64,000 nt of DNA from Streptomyces xanthophaeus. Its GTDB lineage: Bacteria; Actinomycetota; Actinomycetes; Streptomycetales; Streptomycetaceae. This document shows positions 9,071-18,103 of this stretch, piece by piece (within the stretch, counting starts at the first letter, position 1; every line of letters begins with the position of its first letter). The stretch spans positions 5,962,501-6,026,500 of the forward strand of contig NZ_CP076543.1 of NCBI RefSeq assembly GCF_030440515.1, written 5' to 3'. Made by a program: the position numbers and the translations under genes. A model generated the notes under the pieces. The model was given only the letters and a program-made list of their open reading frames with translations. It was not told where the DNA came from and did no database searches.

Positions 9071-10449
9071 AGGGCTCCCTCGGTCCGCAGTGCGGTGATC
9101 TCGGCCTCGGTCAGCCCGAGCTCGGTCAGGACCTCGTCGGTGTCCGCCCCGTGCGGGCGGCCCGCCCAGCGGATCCCGCCCGGGGTCTCGGAGAGCCGGA
9201 AGAGGATGTTCTGCATGCGCAGCGGGCCCAGTTCCGGGTCCTCGACCTCGGTGATCGTGTCGAGGGCCGCGAACTGCGGGTCGGCCATCACGTCCCGGAC
9301 GTCGTAGACCTGGGCGACGGCCGCCTCGGCCTCCTCGAACTCGGCGACCACCTCCTCGGCCTTGTGCCGGGCGATCCAGCCGCCGACCGCCTCGTCCAGC
9401 ACGTCGGCGTGCCGGGCCCGCCCGGCGCCGGTCGCGAACCAGGGCTCGGCGATCAGCTCGGGCCGGCCCACCAGCCGCACCACCCGCTCGGCGATGGACT
9501 GCGCCGAGGCGGAGACCGCAAGCCAGCGCCCGTCGGCACTGCGGTAGGTGTTGCGGGGGGCGTTGTTCGCGGAGCGGTTGCCGGTGCGCGGCTGGACGTA
9601 GCCGAGCTGGTCGTACCAGAGCGGGTGCGGGCCGAGCACGGTGAGGATCGGTTCCACGATCGCCAGGTCCACGACCTGACCGTGCCCGGTGCGATCCCGC
9701 CCGGCGAGGGCGGTCATCACGGCGTACGCGCAGGTGAGCGCGGCGATCGAGTCGGCGAGCCCGAAGGGCGGCAGGGTCGGCGGCCCGTCCGGCTCCCCGG
9801 TGATCGAGGCGAAACCGCTCATCGCCTCGGCGAGCGTTCCGAAGCCCGGACGGTGGGCGTACGGGCCGTGCTGGCCGAAGGCCGTGACGCGCGCCAGGAC
9901 CAGGCGCGGGTTGGCGGCGGACAGCTCGGGCCAGCCCAGCCCCCACTTCTCCAGGGTGCCGGGGCGGAAGTTCTCGACGACCACGTCGGCGGTGGCGGCG
10001 AGGCGCAGCAGGGTGTCCCGGCCGCCCGGGGTGGACAGGTCGAGGGTCATCGTCCGCTTGTTCCGGCCGAGGAGCTTCCACCACAGGCCGATGCCGTCCT
10101 TGGCGGGGCCGTGGCCGCGCGAGGGGTCGGGACGGCCGGGGTGCTCGACCTTGACGACCTCGGCCCCGAAGTCACCGAGCAGGGTGGCGGTCAGCGGTCC
10201 GGCGAAGAGGGTGGCCAGGTCGAGCACGCGGAGCCCTTCCAGCGGCCCTTGCCCTGGCCGGGCTTCGGCGGGGGCGGGGGCGGTGGCTTCGGTGGGGCCG
10301 GGCGCGCGCCGGGGCGTCTCCTCGGGCGCCGAACGGTGCCCGGGGTCGGAAAGCGCGGCGGTGGTGCGTTCGGCGCCCTGCGGGGATCGCCCCGACACAC
10401 TTCCGGCCCCGCCGGAGCAGCTCGGGGGCCGGCGCCCGTCGGGGGTCAC
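9067..10449 (-). CDS. CaiB/BaiF-type (family III) CoA-transferase
   Basis: 460 residues from GTG 10449, overlapping the ribokinase stop by 4 bases. The first 68 residues are a Pro/Ala/Gly-rich extension not typical of the family. The CoA-transferase fold begins at PLEGLRVLDLATLFAGPL and shows FGAEVVKVEHPG, RNKRTMTLDL, VVENFRPGTLEKWGLG and ADTDEVLTELGL. The place that often reads GYD, with the catalytic Asp, reads RPGFGTLAEAMSG here; this variant occurs in some subgroups but makes activity less certain. Expected role: CoA transfer to an organic acid, feeding the downstream lyase. The true start could lie nearer residue 60. Confidence 0.87.
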   Translation of the reverse strand: MTPDGRRPPSCSGGAGSVSGRSPQGAERTTAALSDPGHRSAPEETPRRAPGPTEATAPAPAEARPGQGPLEGLRVLDLATLFAGPLTATLLGDFGAEVVKVEHPGRPDPSRGHGPAKDGIGLWWKLLGRNKRTMTLDLSTPGGRDTLLRLAATADVVVENFRPGTLEKWGLGWPELSAANPRLVLARVTAFGQHGPYAHRPGFGTLAEAMSGFASITGEPDGPPTLPPFGLADSIAALTCAYAVMTALAGRDRTGHGQVVDLAIVEPILTVLGPHPLWYDQLGYVQPRTGNRSANNAPRNTYRSADGRWLAVSASAQSIAERVVRLVGRPELIAEPWFATGAGRARHADVLDEAVGGWIARHKAEEVVAEFEEAEAAVAQVYDVRDVMADPQFAALDTITEVEDPELGPLRMQNILFRLSETPGGIRWAGRPHGADTDEVLTELGLTEAEITALRTEGAL

Positions 10450-11357
10450 GAGGCGGCTCCGCGCTGCGCCGCGGCGAAGGCGTCGGTCTCGGCGCGGGTC
10501 GGCATCGAGTCCTGGGCTCCCGGGCGCTGGACGGAGAGCGCGGCCGCCGCCGAGGCCCAGCGCAGGGCCTCGGGCATCGGCCGGCCCTCGCCCAGGGCCA
10601 CGGCGAGGGCGCCGACGAAGGTGTCCCCGGCGGCGGTCGTGTCCATGGCCCGCACCCGGGGCGCGGGCACGGTCAGCGCCTCCCGGCCGCGGGCGGCGTA
10701 CAGCGCCCCCGCCGCGCCGAGGGTGATCACCACCTCGGGCACCTCGGCCAGCAGGGCCTCGGCGGCCTGGAGGGGGTCGGTGAGGCCGGTGAGGGCGGCC
10801 GCCTCGTGCTCGTTCGGGACGAGGAGGTCGGTGGCGGCGAGCAGATCGGCGGGCAGCGGCTGGGCGGGGGCCGGGGTGAGCACCGTACGGACGCCGTGCG
10901 CGCGGGCGGCGAGGGCCCCGGCGAGGACGGCGGCCAGGGGCAGTTCGAGCTGGAGGAGGAGGGAACCGGCGGCGGCGATCCGGGCCTCGTCCCCCGTCTC
11001 CAGACCGGTGACGGCGGCGTTCGCGCCGGGGATGACGATGATGCTGTTGCCGCCCTCGTCGTCGACCGTGATGTGGGCGGTGCCGCTGGCGCCCTCGACG
11101 GTGCGCAGGGCCGCCGTGTCGACCCGGGCCGCGGTGAGCGCGGAGCGCAGCCGTACGCCGAACTCGTCGGCCCCGACCGCGCCGATCATCACCACCTCCC
11201 CGCCGGAGCGGGCGGCGGCGACGGCCTGGTTGGCGCCCTTGCCGCCGGGGACCGTGCGGAAAGCGCGGCCGGTGACGGTCTCTCCGAGGCGGGGGGCCTT
11301 GGGGACGTAGGCGACGAGGTCCATGTTCGTACTGCCGAGCACGGCGATGGCCGTCAT
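10446..11357 (-). CDS. rbsK: Ribokinase (PfkB family)
   Basis: 303 residues from ATG 11357, which overlaps the upstream ADP-ribosylglycohydrolase stop as ATGA. PfkB signatures are intact: GSTNMDLV at the N-terminus, the substrate-binding GGKGANQAVAAAR, LLVPNEHEAAAL, and the C-terminal MDTTAAGDTFVGAL with the catalytic Asp and anion hole. Ribokinase phosphorylates D-ribose to ribose 5-phosphate. Its place in an operon with four ADP-ribosylglycohydrolase-type proteins suggests that ribose or a riboside is freed by those enzymes and trapped here; this is inference. Confidence 0.92.
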   Translation of the reverse strand: MTAIAVLGSTNMDLVAYVPKAPRLGETVTGRAFRTVPGGKGANQAVAAARSGGEVVMIGAVGADEFGVRLRSALTAARVDTAALRTVEGASGTAHITVDDEGGNSIIVIPGANAAVTGLETGDEARIAAAGSLLLQLELPLAAVLAGALAARAHGVRTVLTPAPAQPLPADLLAATDLLVPNEHEAAALTGLTDPLQAAEALLAEVPEVVITLGAAGALYAARGREALTVPAPRVRAMDTTAAGDTFVGALAVALGEGRPMPEALRWASAAAALSVQRPGAQDSMPTRAETDAFAAAQRGAAS

Positions 11358-13210
11358 GAGCGTGCTGCCTCCTGTGCGGTGAGTCGGGCGAGGGTGTCGA
11401 AGCCGATGCCGTCGAAGCCGGGGACGGTGGTGGCGAGGCGGTTCTTCAGGGGCGCGGTCCAGCGGTGCGGGAGGGCGTCGGGGGAGCCGGTGAGCAGCCC
11501 GGCGAGGGCGCCGGCCGTGGCTCCGTTGGAGTCGGTGTCCCAGCCGCCGGACACGGCGCGGCAGACGGAGCGGGTGAAGTCCCCGTCGGCGTGGGTGAGG
11601 GCGGCGGCGATCAGCGCGGTGTTGGGCACGGCGTGGACCCAGTGGTAGTGCCCGTAGCGGGCATGCAGCCGGTCGACGACGAGGTCGAAGTCCTCCGGCT
11701 CCGCGCGGGCCGTCCGGATCCCGAAGCGGACGGCCTCGGCGAGGCGCGAGCGGGGCGGTACGAAGGCCAGCCCGGTCCGGAGCGCGGTGTGGACGTCCGA
11801 CCTGCCGGTGGCGGCGGTGGCGGTGGCGGCCGCGACGAAGAGGGCGGCGTAGACGCCGTTGCCGGTGTGGGTCAGGGCGGCGTCCCGGTAGGCCTGGGCC
11901 GCGGCGGCGGCCGGATCGCCCGGATTGGTCCAGCCGTGGACGTCGGCGCGGATCAGCGCGCCGATCCACTCGCGGAAGGGGTTGTGGTGGGTGGCGGTGA
12001 CGGGCGGCTCCAGACCCAGGAGGAGATTGCGGTAGGCGATGCGCTCGGCGGTGAAGGTCCGCCCGGCCGGCAGCTCGTCGAGCCAGAGGCGGGCCACGTC
12101 GGCGGTGGTGAAGCCCTTGCCGTGCCGCTGGAGCAGGAGCAGCCCGAGGAGGGGGTAGTTGAGATCGTCGTCCTCGGGCATGCCGTCGATGTTCTCGGCG
12201 AGGGAGGTCGGGGCGGAGCGGCGGTTCCAGGGGTGGGCGGCCAGCACCCGGGGCGGTACGCCGCGTTCGCTGAACCAGTCGTTCAGCGGCCAGTTGCCGG
12301 CGGCGCGGGCCAGTGCCCGGATCCCCTCCAGGGGCAGCTTCTCGACGGGTTTCCCGAGCAGACACCCGACGGCCCGCCCCACCCAGGCGGCTTCCAGCCG
12401 CTCCCGCAGGGCGGCCTCCGGCCCGGTCGGCAGCAGGGGGTGCGGCCCGGCGCCGCCCGGCGGTTGCGCGGGCCGGGCCGGGCCGTGCCCGGGCTCCGGC
12501 TCCGTACCCGGGGGAGTTGCCCCGGGCACGGCCTCTGCTGCACGGGGCGGTGCGGGGCTCGGGGCGGTGGCTCGTGCCCCCGGCCCTGCGGTCGGGCATT
12601 CGCCCGGGTGTGCCGGCGGGTCCGGGAGTCCGGTGGTCCGGTCCGCCGGTCCGCCGGGGGGCGGCTGCCGGGGATCGCGTGCGGGCACGGCCTCTGCTGC
12701 GCGGGGCGGTGCGGGGCGCGCAGTGGTGGCTCCGTGCCCCGGCCCTGCGGGCGGGAGGGCCGCCGGGTTCGGGAGGCCGGTGGGCCGGTCTCCGTGGGCC
12801 GTGGTGGGCCAGGTGGCTCGGATGGCGGGCCAGGAGTGGGGTTCGTCGGCTTCGGAGGGGGGTGGGAGTTGCGCCAGGGCGTCCAGGAGGCGGGTGGCCA
12901 GGGCGCGGAGTTCCGGTGGGGCAGGCGTGAGGGAGGCGCCCGCGCGGTCCGGGGCGGGGTGGCCGCCCGCCGCGAGCCAGGCGCGGAGGGCGGGGGCCGG
13001 GTCCCGGCCGTCCTCCGCGGCCTGGCGCAGTTCGTGCCCGACGAGGTCCTCGGGCTGGGCCCAGGTCAGCCGCAGGAGCCCGCCCGCCGGGCCGGGATCC
13101 GGGTCCGCCCCGGGCTCCCGCGGGGAGCGGTGCCGGGCCGGGCCCGGGGCGTCGCGGGATTCCGGCGGGGGCGCGGGAGCGGCCGGGGCGGACCCGGCGC
13201 CGCCCGTCAC
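11354..13210 (-). CDS. ADP-ribosylglycohydrolase-family protein with long Pro-rich linker
   Basis: 618 residues from GTG 13210, overlapping the preceding gene's stop by 4 bases. An N-terminal conserved segment (about residues 27-115: LLRLTWAQPEDLVGHELRQA through SWPAIRATWP) is followed by a Pro/Ala/Gly low-complexity stretch (about 120-230). Then comes the ADP-ribosylglycohydrolase fold beginning RLEAAWVGRAVGCLLGKPVEKL. The first metal-binding motif is EDDDLNYPLL instead of the usual TDDT. The second, GGWDTDSNGATAGAL, has the classical D-x-D-S. Likely hydrolyses an N- or O-glycosidic bond to (ADP-)ribose; true substrate unknown. Third in a series of four homologues. Confidence 0.85.
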   Translation of the reverse strand: MTGGAGSAPAAPAPPPESRDAPGPARHRSPREPGADPDPGPAGGLLRLTWAQPEDLVGHELRQAAEDGRDPAPALRAWLAAGGHPAPDRAGASLTPAPPELRALATRLLDALAQLPPPSEADEPHSWPAIRATWPTTAHGDRPTGLPNPAALPPAGPGHGATTARPAPPRAAEAVPARDPRQPPPGGPADRTTGLPDPPAHPGECPTAGPGARATAPSPAPPRAAEAVPGATPPGTEPEPGHGPARPAQPPGGAGPHPLLPTGPEAALRERLEAAWVGRAVGCLLGKPVEKLPLEGIRALARAAGNWPLNDWFSERGVPPRVLAAHPWNRRSAPTSLAENIDGMPEDDDLNYPLLGLLLLQRHGKGFTTADVARLWLDELPAGRTFTAERIAYRNLLLGLEPPVTATHHNPFREWIGALIRADVHGWTNPGDPAAAAAQAYRDAALTHTGNGVYAALFVAAATATAATGRSDVHTALRTGLAFVPPRSRLAEAVRFGIRTARAEPEDFDLVVDRLHARYGHYHWVHAVPNTALIAAALTHADGDFTRSVCRAVSGGWDTDSNGATAGALAGLLTGSPDALPHRWTAPLKNRLATTVPGFDGIGFDTLARLTAQEAARS

Positions 13211-14352
13211 CGGTCTGCCGCGATCGCGGTGAAGGCCGACTCGTGGGTCCTGCGGCGGGAGCGGTCGAGGGCGAAGATCTCCCGGGCCACCGCGGCCAGC
13301 GCCTCGGCCGGGGCGTGCAGGTCGAGGCGGCTGGCCTCGGCGACCTGCTTGGCCCAGGCGGCCGGGACCACGGCCTCGCCGCCCAGGGCCCCGGCGACCG
13401 CCCCCGCCATGGTGGCGATGGAGTCGCAGTCCCGGCCGTAGTTGACCGCGCCGAGCACCGCGGTCTCGTACCGCCCGTCCGCGACGAGCAGCATCCCGAG
13501 CGCGACCGGGAGCTCCTCGATGGCGTGCAGGCGGGAGGGGCGGCGGGCGCCGAGCGACGGGTTGCGGTAGTCCGGGCCGACCGAGTCGTACGGGGTCACC
13601 GCCGCCCGCAGCGGGGCCAGCGCCGACTCGAAGTCCCGGTGGCCGGAGGCCACTTCGCGGACGGCCGCGATCGCGTCGCGCGTGCCGTCCTTGGCCAGGG
13701 ACAGGGCCGTGTCCACCACCGAGGCGGCCGTCGCCCCCGGCACGCACGCGGCCGCCACCGCCGCCGCGAACACGCCCGCCGCCTCCCGTCCGTACGAGGA
13801 CTGGTGCGCGCCGGCGATGTCCAGCGCCTCCGCGTACGCGCCCGCCGGATTACCCGCGTTGGCGATGCCCACCGGCGCCATGTACATCGCCGCGCCGCAG
13901 TTGACGATGTTGCCGCTGCCGGCCTCGCGGGGGTCGGCGTGCGCGTAGTGCAGCCGGGTCACGATCCACTTCTCGGCGAGGAAGATCCGCTGCAACGGCA
14001 GTGCCTCGGCCTCCAGTTCCGGGATCCAGCGGGGCGTGGACATCAGGTCGGGGACCAGGTGCTCGGCGATCGCGTAGGCGTCGAGGTGGTCCCGTACGGC
14101 CTCGTACACCCGTACCAGCGCGTGCGTCATCAGGGTGTCGTCCGTGACGTGCCCGTCGCCCTTGTGGTACGGCGCGATGGGACGGGCCGTGCGCCAGTCC
14201 TCGTACCAGGGGCCGACGATGCCGTGCACGCGCCCGCCGTGCCGTTCCACGATCTGGTCCGGGGTCCAGCCCTCCACCGGGCCGCCGAGCGCGTCGCCGA
14301 CGGCGGCTCCGACGAGAGCGCCGCGGGCCCGGTCCTCCAACGTGAGCGTCAT
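13207..14352 (-). CDS. ADP-ribosylglycohydrolase-family protein
   Basis: 381 residues from ATG 14352, only 7 bases after the preceding gene. This is the most canonical of the four homologues. It opens with DRARGALVGAAVGDALGGPVEGW, carries the first metal site in GHVTDDTLMT and the second in NYGRDCDSIATMAGAVAGALGG, and keeps a complete all-helical fold of normal length. The family binds two Mg ions and removes ADP-ribose from proteins, nucleosides or small molecules. Its cellular partner is not apparent; no ADP-ribosyltransferase gene is seen in the window. Confidence 0.9.
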   Translation of the reverse strand: MTLTLEDRARGALVGAAVGDALGGPVEGWTPDQIVERHGGRVHGIVGPWYEDWRTARPIAPYHKGDGHVTDDTLMTHALVRVYEAVRDHLDAYAIAEHLVPDLMSTPRWIPELEAEALPLQRIFLAEKWIVTRLHYAHADPREAGSGNIVNCGAAMYMAPVGIANAGNPAGAYAEALDIAGAHQSSYGREAAGVFAAAVAAACVPGATAASVVDTALSLAKDGTRDAIAAVREVASGHRDFESALAPLRAAVTPYDSVGPDYRNPSLGARRPSRLHAIEELPVALGMLLVADGRYETAVLGAVNYGRDCDSIATMAGAVAGALGGEAVVPAAWAKQVAEASRLDLHAPAEALAAVAREIFALDRSRRRTHESAFTAIAADR

Positions 14353-14359
14353 GTCCGAA

Positions 14360-16861
14360 TCATCCCTTGGGTGAGGTGAGTTCCGTGGCCGCGAGGAGCG
14401 CGGCGAGTTCCACGAGGTCGGTGCCGGCGAGACGCGGGAGGGCGCAGCCGGAGAGGGTGCGGCAGGCCTCGCGCCAGGCGGCGGGGATCGAGTCGCCGCC
14501 GCCGAGGACGCCGGTAAGCGCGCCAGCCAGGGCGGGGGCGGAGTCCGCGACGCGGGACAGGCAGGCGGCGGCCGGGACGGCCTCGGTCATCCTGCCGCGG
14601 GCGGCGGTGGCGAGGGCGAGGGCCACGGGGACGGTCTCGGCGGCGGCGATCCCGTAGCTGTAGACGTGGTCGACGATCTCGTGTTCGAGGATGGGGACGA
14701 TGGCGAAGGCGCCGCCGTCCGTGTGCGTACGGGCGAGGCGGACCGCGTGCCGGGCGTTGCGGCCGATCTCGGTGGCCTCGGGGAGCTGGGCGAGGGCGGC
14801 GTCCACGGCGGCGTCGACGGCGTCGGCGGCACCGGCGGCACCGGCGGCACCGGCGGCACCGACGGCACCGGCGGCGCTCAAGGCGGTGGCGATGGCGGCG
14901 GCCATGGCGCGGGCGCCGTGCACCCCGTCGCCGTCCTGGGTGTAGCGGGCGTCGAACTCGGCGAGGTCGGCCGCCGCGCGGGCGTCGCCGGGATGCACGA
15001 CGGCGAGGACGCAGGCGCGGACGCAGGCGGCGTCGTCGAAGTAGTGCGGGTTGTCGTGGCCGGTGGCGGGCGGGCGCAGGCCGGTGGCGAGGTTGCCGAG
15101 GCCGGCGCGGACGGAGATCCGGGCGCGGAGGGGGAGGACGGCGGACTCGACCTCGGGCGCGCGTTCCGCTGCCGCGGCGACCTCGGAGGCGAGGGCGTTC
15201 CACGCGAGGTCGATGGCGGCGCGCATGCGGCGGGACCGGGAGAGGTCGCTGAGCAGCACACCGGCGGCGGTGAGTACGGACTCGGCGACGAAGGCGGCCC
15301 ATTCGGCGTCGTCGGAGGGGCCGAGGCGAAGGGGTTCGGGGGGCTGGTTGAGGGCGATGGGGACGGGGAGGGTGGTGGTGGCGTTCTGCTCGGCGAAGGT
15401 GTCGAGCTCGCGGGTGAGGCGGCGGGTCCACTCGGGCATCCGGCTGGCGCGGTGGCGGGCGGCGGGCCACCCGGCCGCGTCGCCTGCGGCGAGCCCGAGG
15501 AGAAGGCCCTCGATGGGCCGGGCCCTTGCGGGCAGCCCGGCGGGACGTTCCGGGGTCCGGACCCTGATCCCGGTCGTGCCGACGGCCCGTGCGAGGGCGG
15601 GGTCGGCGGTGCCTGCGGCATGCTGCCCTGCGCGGACCACGACTCCGGGAGCGTCGGCTCCGGCCACGGCGACGGTCGCGGATGCCGTCTCGACCCCGGT
15701 CGTGCCGACGGCTCGTGCGAGGGCGGGGTCGGCCGTGCCTGCGGCATGCTGCCCGGCGCGGACCACGGTCCCGGCGCCCGCTCCGGGAGCGTCGGCTCCG
15801 GCCACGGCCACGGTCGCGGATGCCGTTTCGACCCCGGTCGTGCCGACGGCTCGTGCGAGGGCGGGGTCGGCGGTGCCTGCGGCATGCTGCCCGGCGCGGA
15901 CCGCGGTCCCGGCGCCCGCTCCGGGAGCGTCGGCTCCGGCCACGGCGACGGTCGCGGATGCCGTCTCGACCCCGGTCGTGCCGACGGCCCGCGCGAGGGC
16001 GGTGTCGGCCGTGCCTGCGGCATGCTGCCCGGCGCGGACCGCGGTCCCGGCGCCCGCTCCGGGAGCGTCGGCTCCGGCCCTGGTCCGGGAAACCGGTTCG
16101 ACCCCGGCCGTGCCGGCAGCGGGCTGCCCGACCCGGACCGCCGTCCCGGGACCATCGGCCCTGCCCGCGGCCCCGGGCCCGGTCCCGAGTGTGCCTGGGG
16201 CGGGCTGCCCGGTGCGGACCACGATCCGGGATCCCGCCGTGGGAGCGGGAGCGAGGACGCTTCCCGCTCCGCCTCCCTCTCCCTCCGCACCCGAGGGCGG
16301 TGCCGGTGCTGTACGCGGCGGCATCCCGGCCGGGGCCGCGTGCCCAGGGGGCAGGCCCGCGTACCGCCGTTCCGCCGGAGCCGGACCCGAAGCCGCGGCC
16401 AGGTCTGCGACGGCCGGGGCCGGGCCCGGACCCGGGGGCCGCGCGGGCGCCTCGGCCCGGGCCTGACCGCCCGGGGTCAGGCTCCCGTGCCCCCGATCGG
16501 CCGGGAGCGGGGCCGAGGGCAGACTCCCGGACCTTGGCTCCGCCGGTGCCGTACCCAGACCCGTACCCGGGGCCGGGTTCGCCGGGGACAGTGCCAGCCC
16601 CACGGACCGGGCCTGACCGCCCGGGGTCAGGACTCCGAGCCCAGGTTCGGCCGGGTTCGGGCCCGGACCCGGGGGTGGCGCGAGCGCCTCGGCCCGGGCC
16701 TGACCGGCTGGGGTCAGGCGCCCGGGGCCCCGCTCGGCCGGGGTCGGGGGTCGGCCTGCGGGGCTCGGCGCCGCCGGTGGCGCGCCCGTACCCAGACCCG
16801 TGCTCGGGGTCGGATCCGCCGGGGGCAGCGCCGGCGTCCGGTCGTCCGGGGTGAGGGTCAT
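14360..16861 (-). CDS. ADP-ribosylglycohydrolase-family protein with repetitive N-terminal half
   Basis: 833 residues from ATG 16861, overlapping the first gene of the operon by 4 bases. About 430 N-terminal residues are Pro/Ala/Gly low complexity, including nearly four tandem copies of a 46-residue unit (DAPGAGAGTAVRAGQHAAGT at its head) encoded by 138-bp DNA repeats. The catalytic fold starts at PIEGLLLGLAAGDAAGWPA. It has GPSDDAEWAAF as the first acidic motif, but the last one reads RVADSAPALAGAL, lacking the first Asp of D-x-D-S. It may therefore be catalytically weak or a scaffold. A further 9-bp microsatellite lies inside the fold. Repeat number probably varies between strains. Confidence 0.82.
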   Translation of the reverse strand: MTLTPDDRTPALPPADPTPSTGLGTGAPPAAPSPAGRPPTPAERGPGRLTPAGQARAEALAPPPGPGPNPAEPGLGVLTPGGQARSVGLALSPANPAPGTGLGTAPAEPRSGSLPSAPLPADRGHGSLTPGGQARAEAPARPPGPGPAPAVADLAAASGPAPAERRYAGLPPGHAAPAGMPPRTAPAPPSGAEGEGGGAGSVLAPAPTAGSRIVVRTGQPAPGTLGTGPGAAGRADGPGTAVRVGQPAAGTAGVEPVSRTRAGADAPGAGAGTAVRAGQHAAGTADTALARAVGTTGVETASATVAVAGADAPGAGAGTAVRAGQHAAGTADPALARAVGTTGVETASATVAVAGADAPGAGAGTVVRAGQHAAGTADPALARAVGTTGVETASATVAVAGADAPGVVVRAGQHAAGTADPALARAVGTTGIRVRTPERPAGLPARARPIEGLLLGLAAGDAAGWPAARHRASRMPEWTRRLTRELDTFAEQNATTTLPVPIALNQPPEPLRLGPSDDAEWAAFVAESVLTAAGVLLSDLSRSRRMRAAIDLAWNALASEVAAAAERAPEVESAVLPLRARISVRAGLGNLATGLRPPATGHDNPHYFDDAACVRACVLAVVHPGDARAAADLAEFDARYTQDGDGVHGARAMAAAIATALSAAGAVGAAGAAGAAGAADAVDAAVDAALAQLPEATEIGRNARHAVRLARTHTDGGAFAIVPILEHEIVDHVYSYGIAAAETVPVALALATAARGRMTEAVPAAACLSRVADSAPALAGALTGVLGGGDSIPAAWREACRTLSGCALPRLAGTDLVELAALLAATELTSPKG
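14825..14875 (+). repeat. 9-bp microsatellite within the ADP-ribosylglycohydrolase gene
   Basis: About five and a half copies of a GGCACCGGC-type unit encode the run GAAGAAGAAGA in the catalytic half of the protein on the minus strand. Such in-frame units can expand or shrink without breaking the gene. Confidence 0.8.
15575..16084 (+). repeat. 138-bp tandem repeat, about 3.7 units, coding
   Basis: The marker CGTGCCGACG recurs at 15575, 15701, 15839 and 15977, giving spacings of 126, 138 and 138 bases. The first unit is shorter by 12 bases (4 codons). Units are nearly identical, implying recent duplication. All lie in frame inside the minus-strand ADP-ribosylglycohydrolase gene. Not a CRISPR array: there are no unique spacers and the repeat is coding. 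Confidence 0.9.
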
Positions 16862-17853
16862 CGGGCGGCCTCGCATTCCGGGGTGAGGAGGTCCGCGATG
16901 TCCAGGACGTGGTAGCCCCGCATCGAGGGGAGGCAGCTGCCGCGGACCGGGCCGATGGCCGAGGACCAGGCGGCGGGGATCGCGGCGGCTCCCGACAGCG
17001 CGCCGGCCAGGGCGCCCGCCACCGCCGCGGTGGTGTCGGCGTCGCGGCCCATGTTCACGGCGGTGAGGACGGAGGACGGGAAGTCGCCCCGGCAGGCGGC
17101 GAAGGCGCCGAAGGCCAGGCCCACCGCCTCCGGGGCCAGGTCGGTCCACGGGTAGCCGCCGATGACCACCGCCGAGCGCACCGCCCGTTCGCCGCGCGGG
17201 GCGGCGGTGACCGCCCGGCGCAGGGAGCGGGCCGTCCAGGAGTCGGACGGGATGACGGACAGGGCCGCCGAGATCACCGAGGCGGGGGAGCCGCCCGCCA
17301 TGGCCGCGGCCACGCCCGCCGCGACCGCCTGGCCGCCGTAGATGCCCTCGCCGTCGTGGCTGACCGAGCCGTCGATGGCGACGAGCCGGGCCGCTTCGGC
17401 GGGCCGGCCCGCGGCGAAGACGCCGAACGGCGCGGCCCGCATGGCCAGGCCGTCCGACCACGCGTGCCGGTGCTGGGCGGAGATGGGCGCGGCCAGGCCC
17501 CGGCGGAGATTCTCCAGGGTGCCGCGCTCCGAGAACCCCGCGCCCCGGAACGGGCCTTCGTCGAGGTCGGCGATCCAGTGGTGCCAGGCCCGCTCGACGT
17601 GGGAGACGGTGAGCGCCGAGCCGTGGCGGGCCAGCAGCAGCCCCGAGAAGATCGCGTACTCGGTGTCGTCCGTGCCCGCCGGGTCCTCCGACACGAACCC
17701 CTCGATGCGGCCCCACTTCGCCCGGATCTCCGACGGCTTCATGTTCTCCGCGGGGGCGCCCAGCGCGTCGCCGACGGCGAGTCCGAGAAGAGCGCCCCTG
17801 GCCCGTTCGAGGAGGACCTGCGGATTGCATGCAATCAGCTTCATCGGCTCCAT
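16858..17853 (-). CDS. ADP-ribosylglycohydrolase-family protein, first gene of operon
   Basis: 331 residues from ATG 17853, chosen because GAGAGG lies at good spacing; alternatives are ATG 17844 and ATG 17871. It begins LLERARGALLGLAVGDALGAPAENM, with the first metal site in GTDDTEYAIF and the second in NMGRDADTTAAVAGALAGAL, so all expected ligands are present. Length is normal. It heads a seven-gene operon in which neighbours overlap by 4 bases or are 7 bases apart. The 250-bp gap to the divergent VIT1-type gene must hold the operon promoter. Substrate unknown. Confidence 0.9.
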   Translation of the reverse strand: MEPMKLIACNPQVLLERARGALLGLAVGDALGAPAENMKPSEIRAKWGRIEGFVSEDPAGTDDTEYAIFSGLLLARHGSALTVSHVERAWHHWIADLDEGPFRGAGFSERGTLENLRRGLAAPISAQHRHAWSDGLAMRAAPFGVFAAGRPAEAARLVAIDGSVSHDGEGIYGGQAVAAGVAAAMAGGSPASVISAALSVIPSDSWTARSLRRAVTAAPRGERAVRSAVVIGGYPWTDLAPEAVGLAFGAFAACRGDFPSSVLTAVNMGRDADTTAAVAGALAGALSGAAAIPAAWSSAIGPVRGSCLPSMRGYHVLDIADLLTPECEAAR

Positions 17854-18103
17854 GGCGCGCCTCTCCCACATTGGATGGGGCTCATCATGAGCCCTTGGGG
17901 GATTTGTGCCATGGCATGTGGTTTGTCGCTCGTCGCGAAACACCCCGCGAACACCCCCGTCACCCGGTCGCCGACCCGCAAAAGCCCAGGTAAGTACGGC
18001 CTTCCTTGCTGGCGGGCGACAGAAATCGTGCGTAGTTTCGAGGTGTTCAGGGGGAGCGGGGCGCGTTGCGGCGTCCGATCGCACATTTGGGGAGATTCCA
18101 CGC

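Noticed and set aside
15575..16084. Possible CRISPR array
   Set aside because: The 138-bp units are contiguous, coding and have no unique spacers; no cas genes are present.
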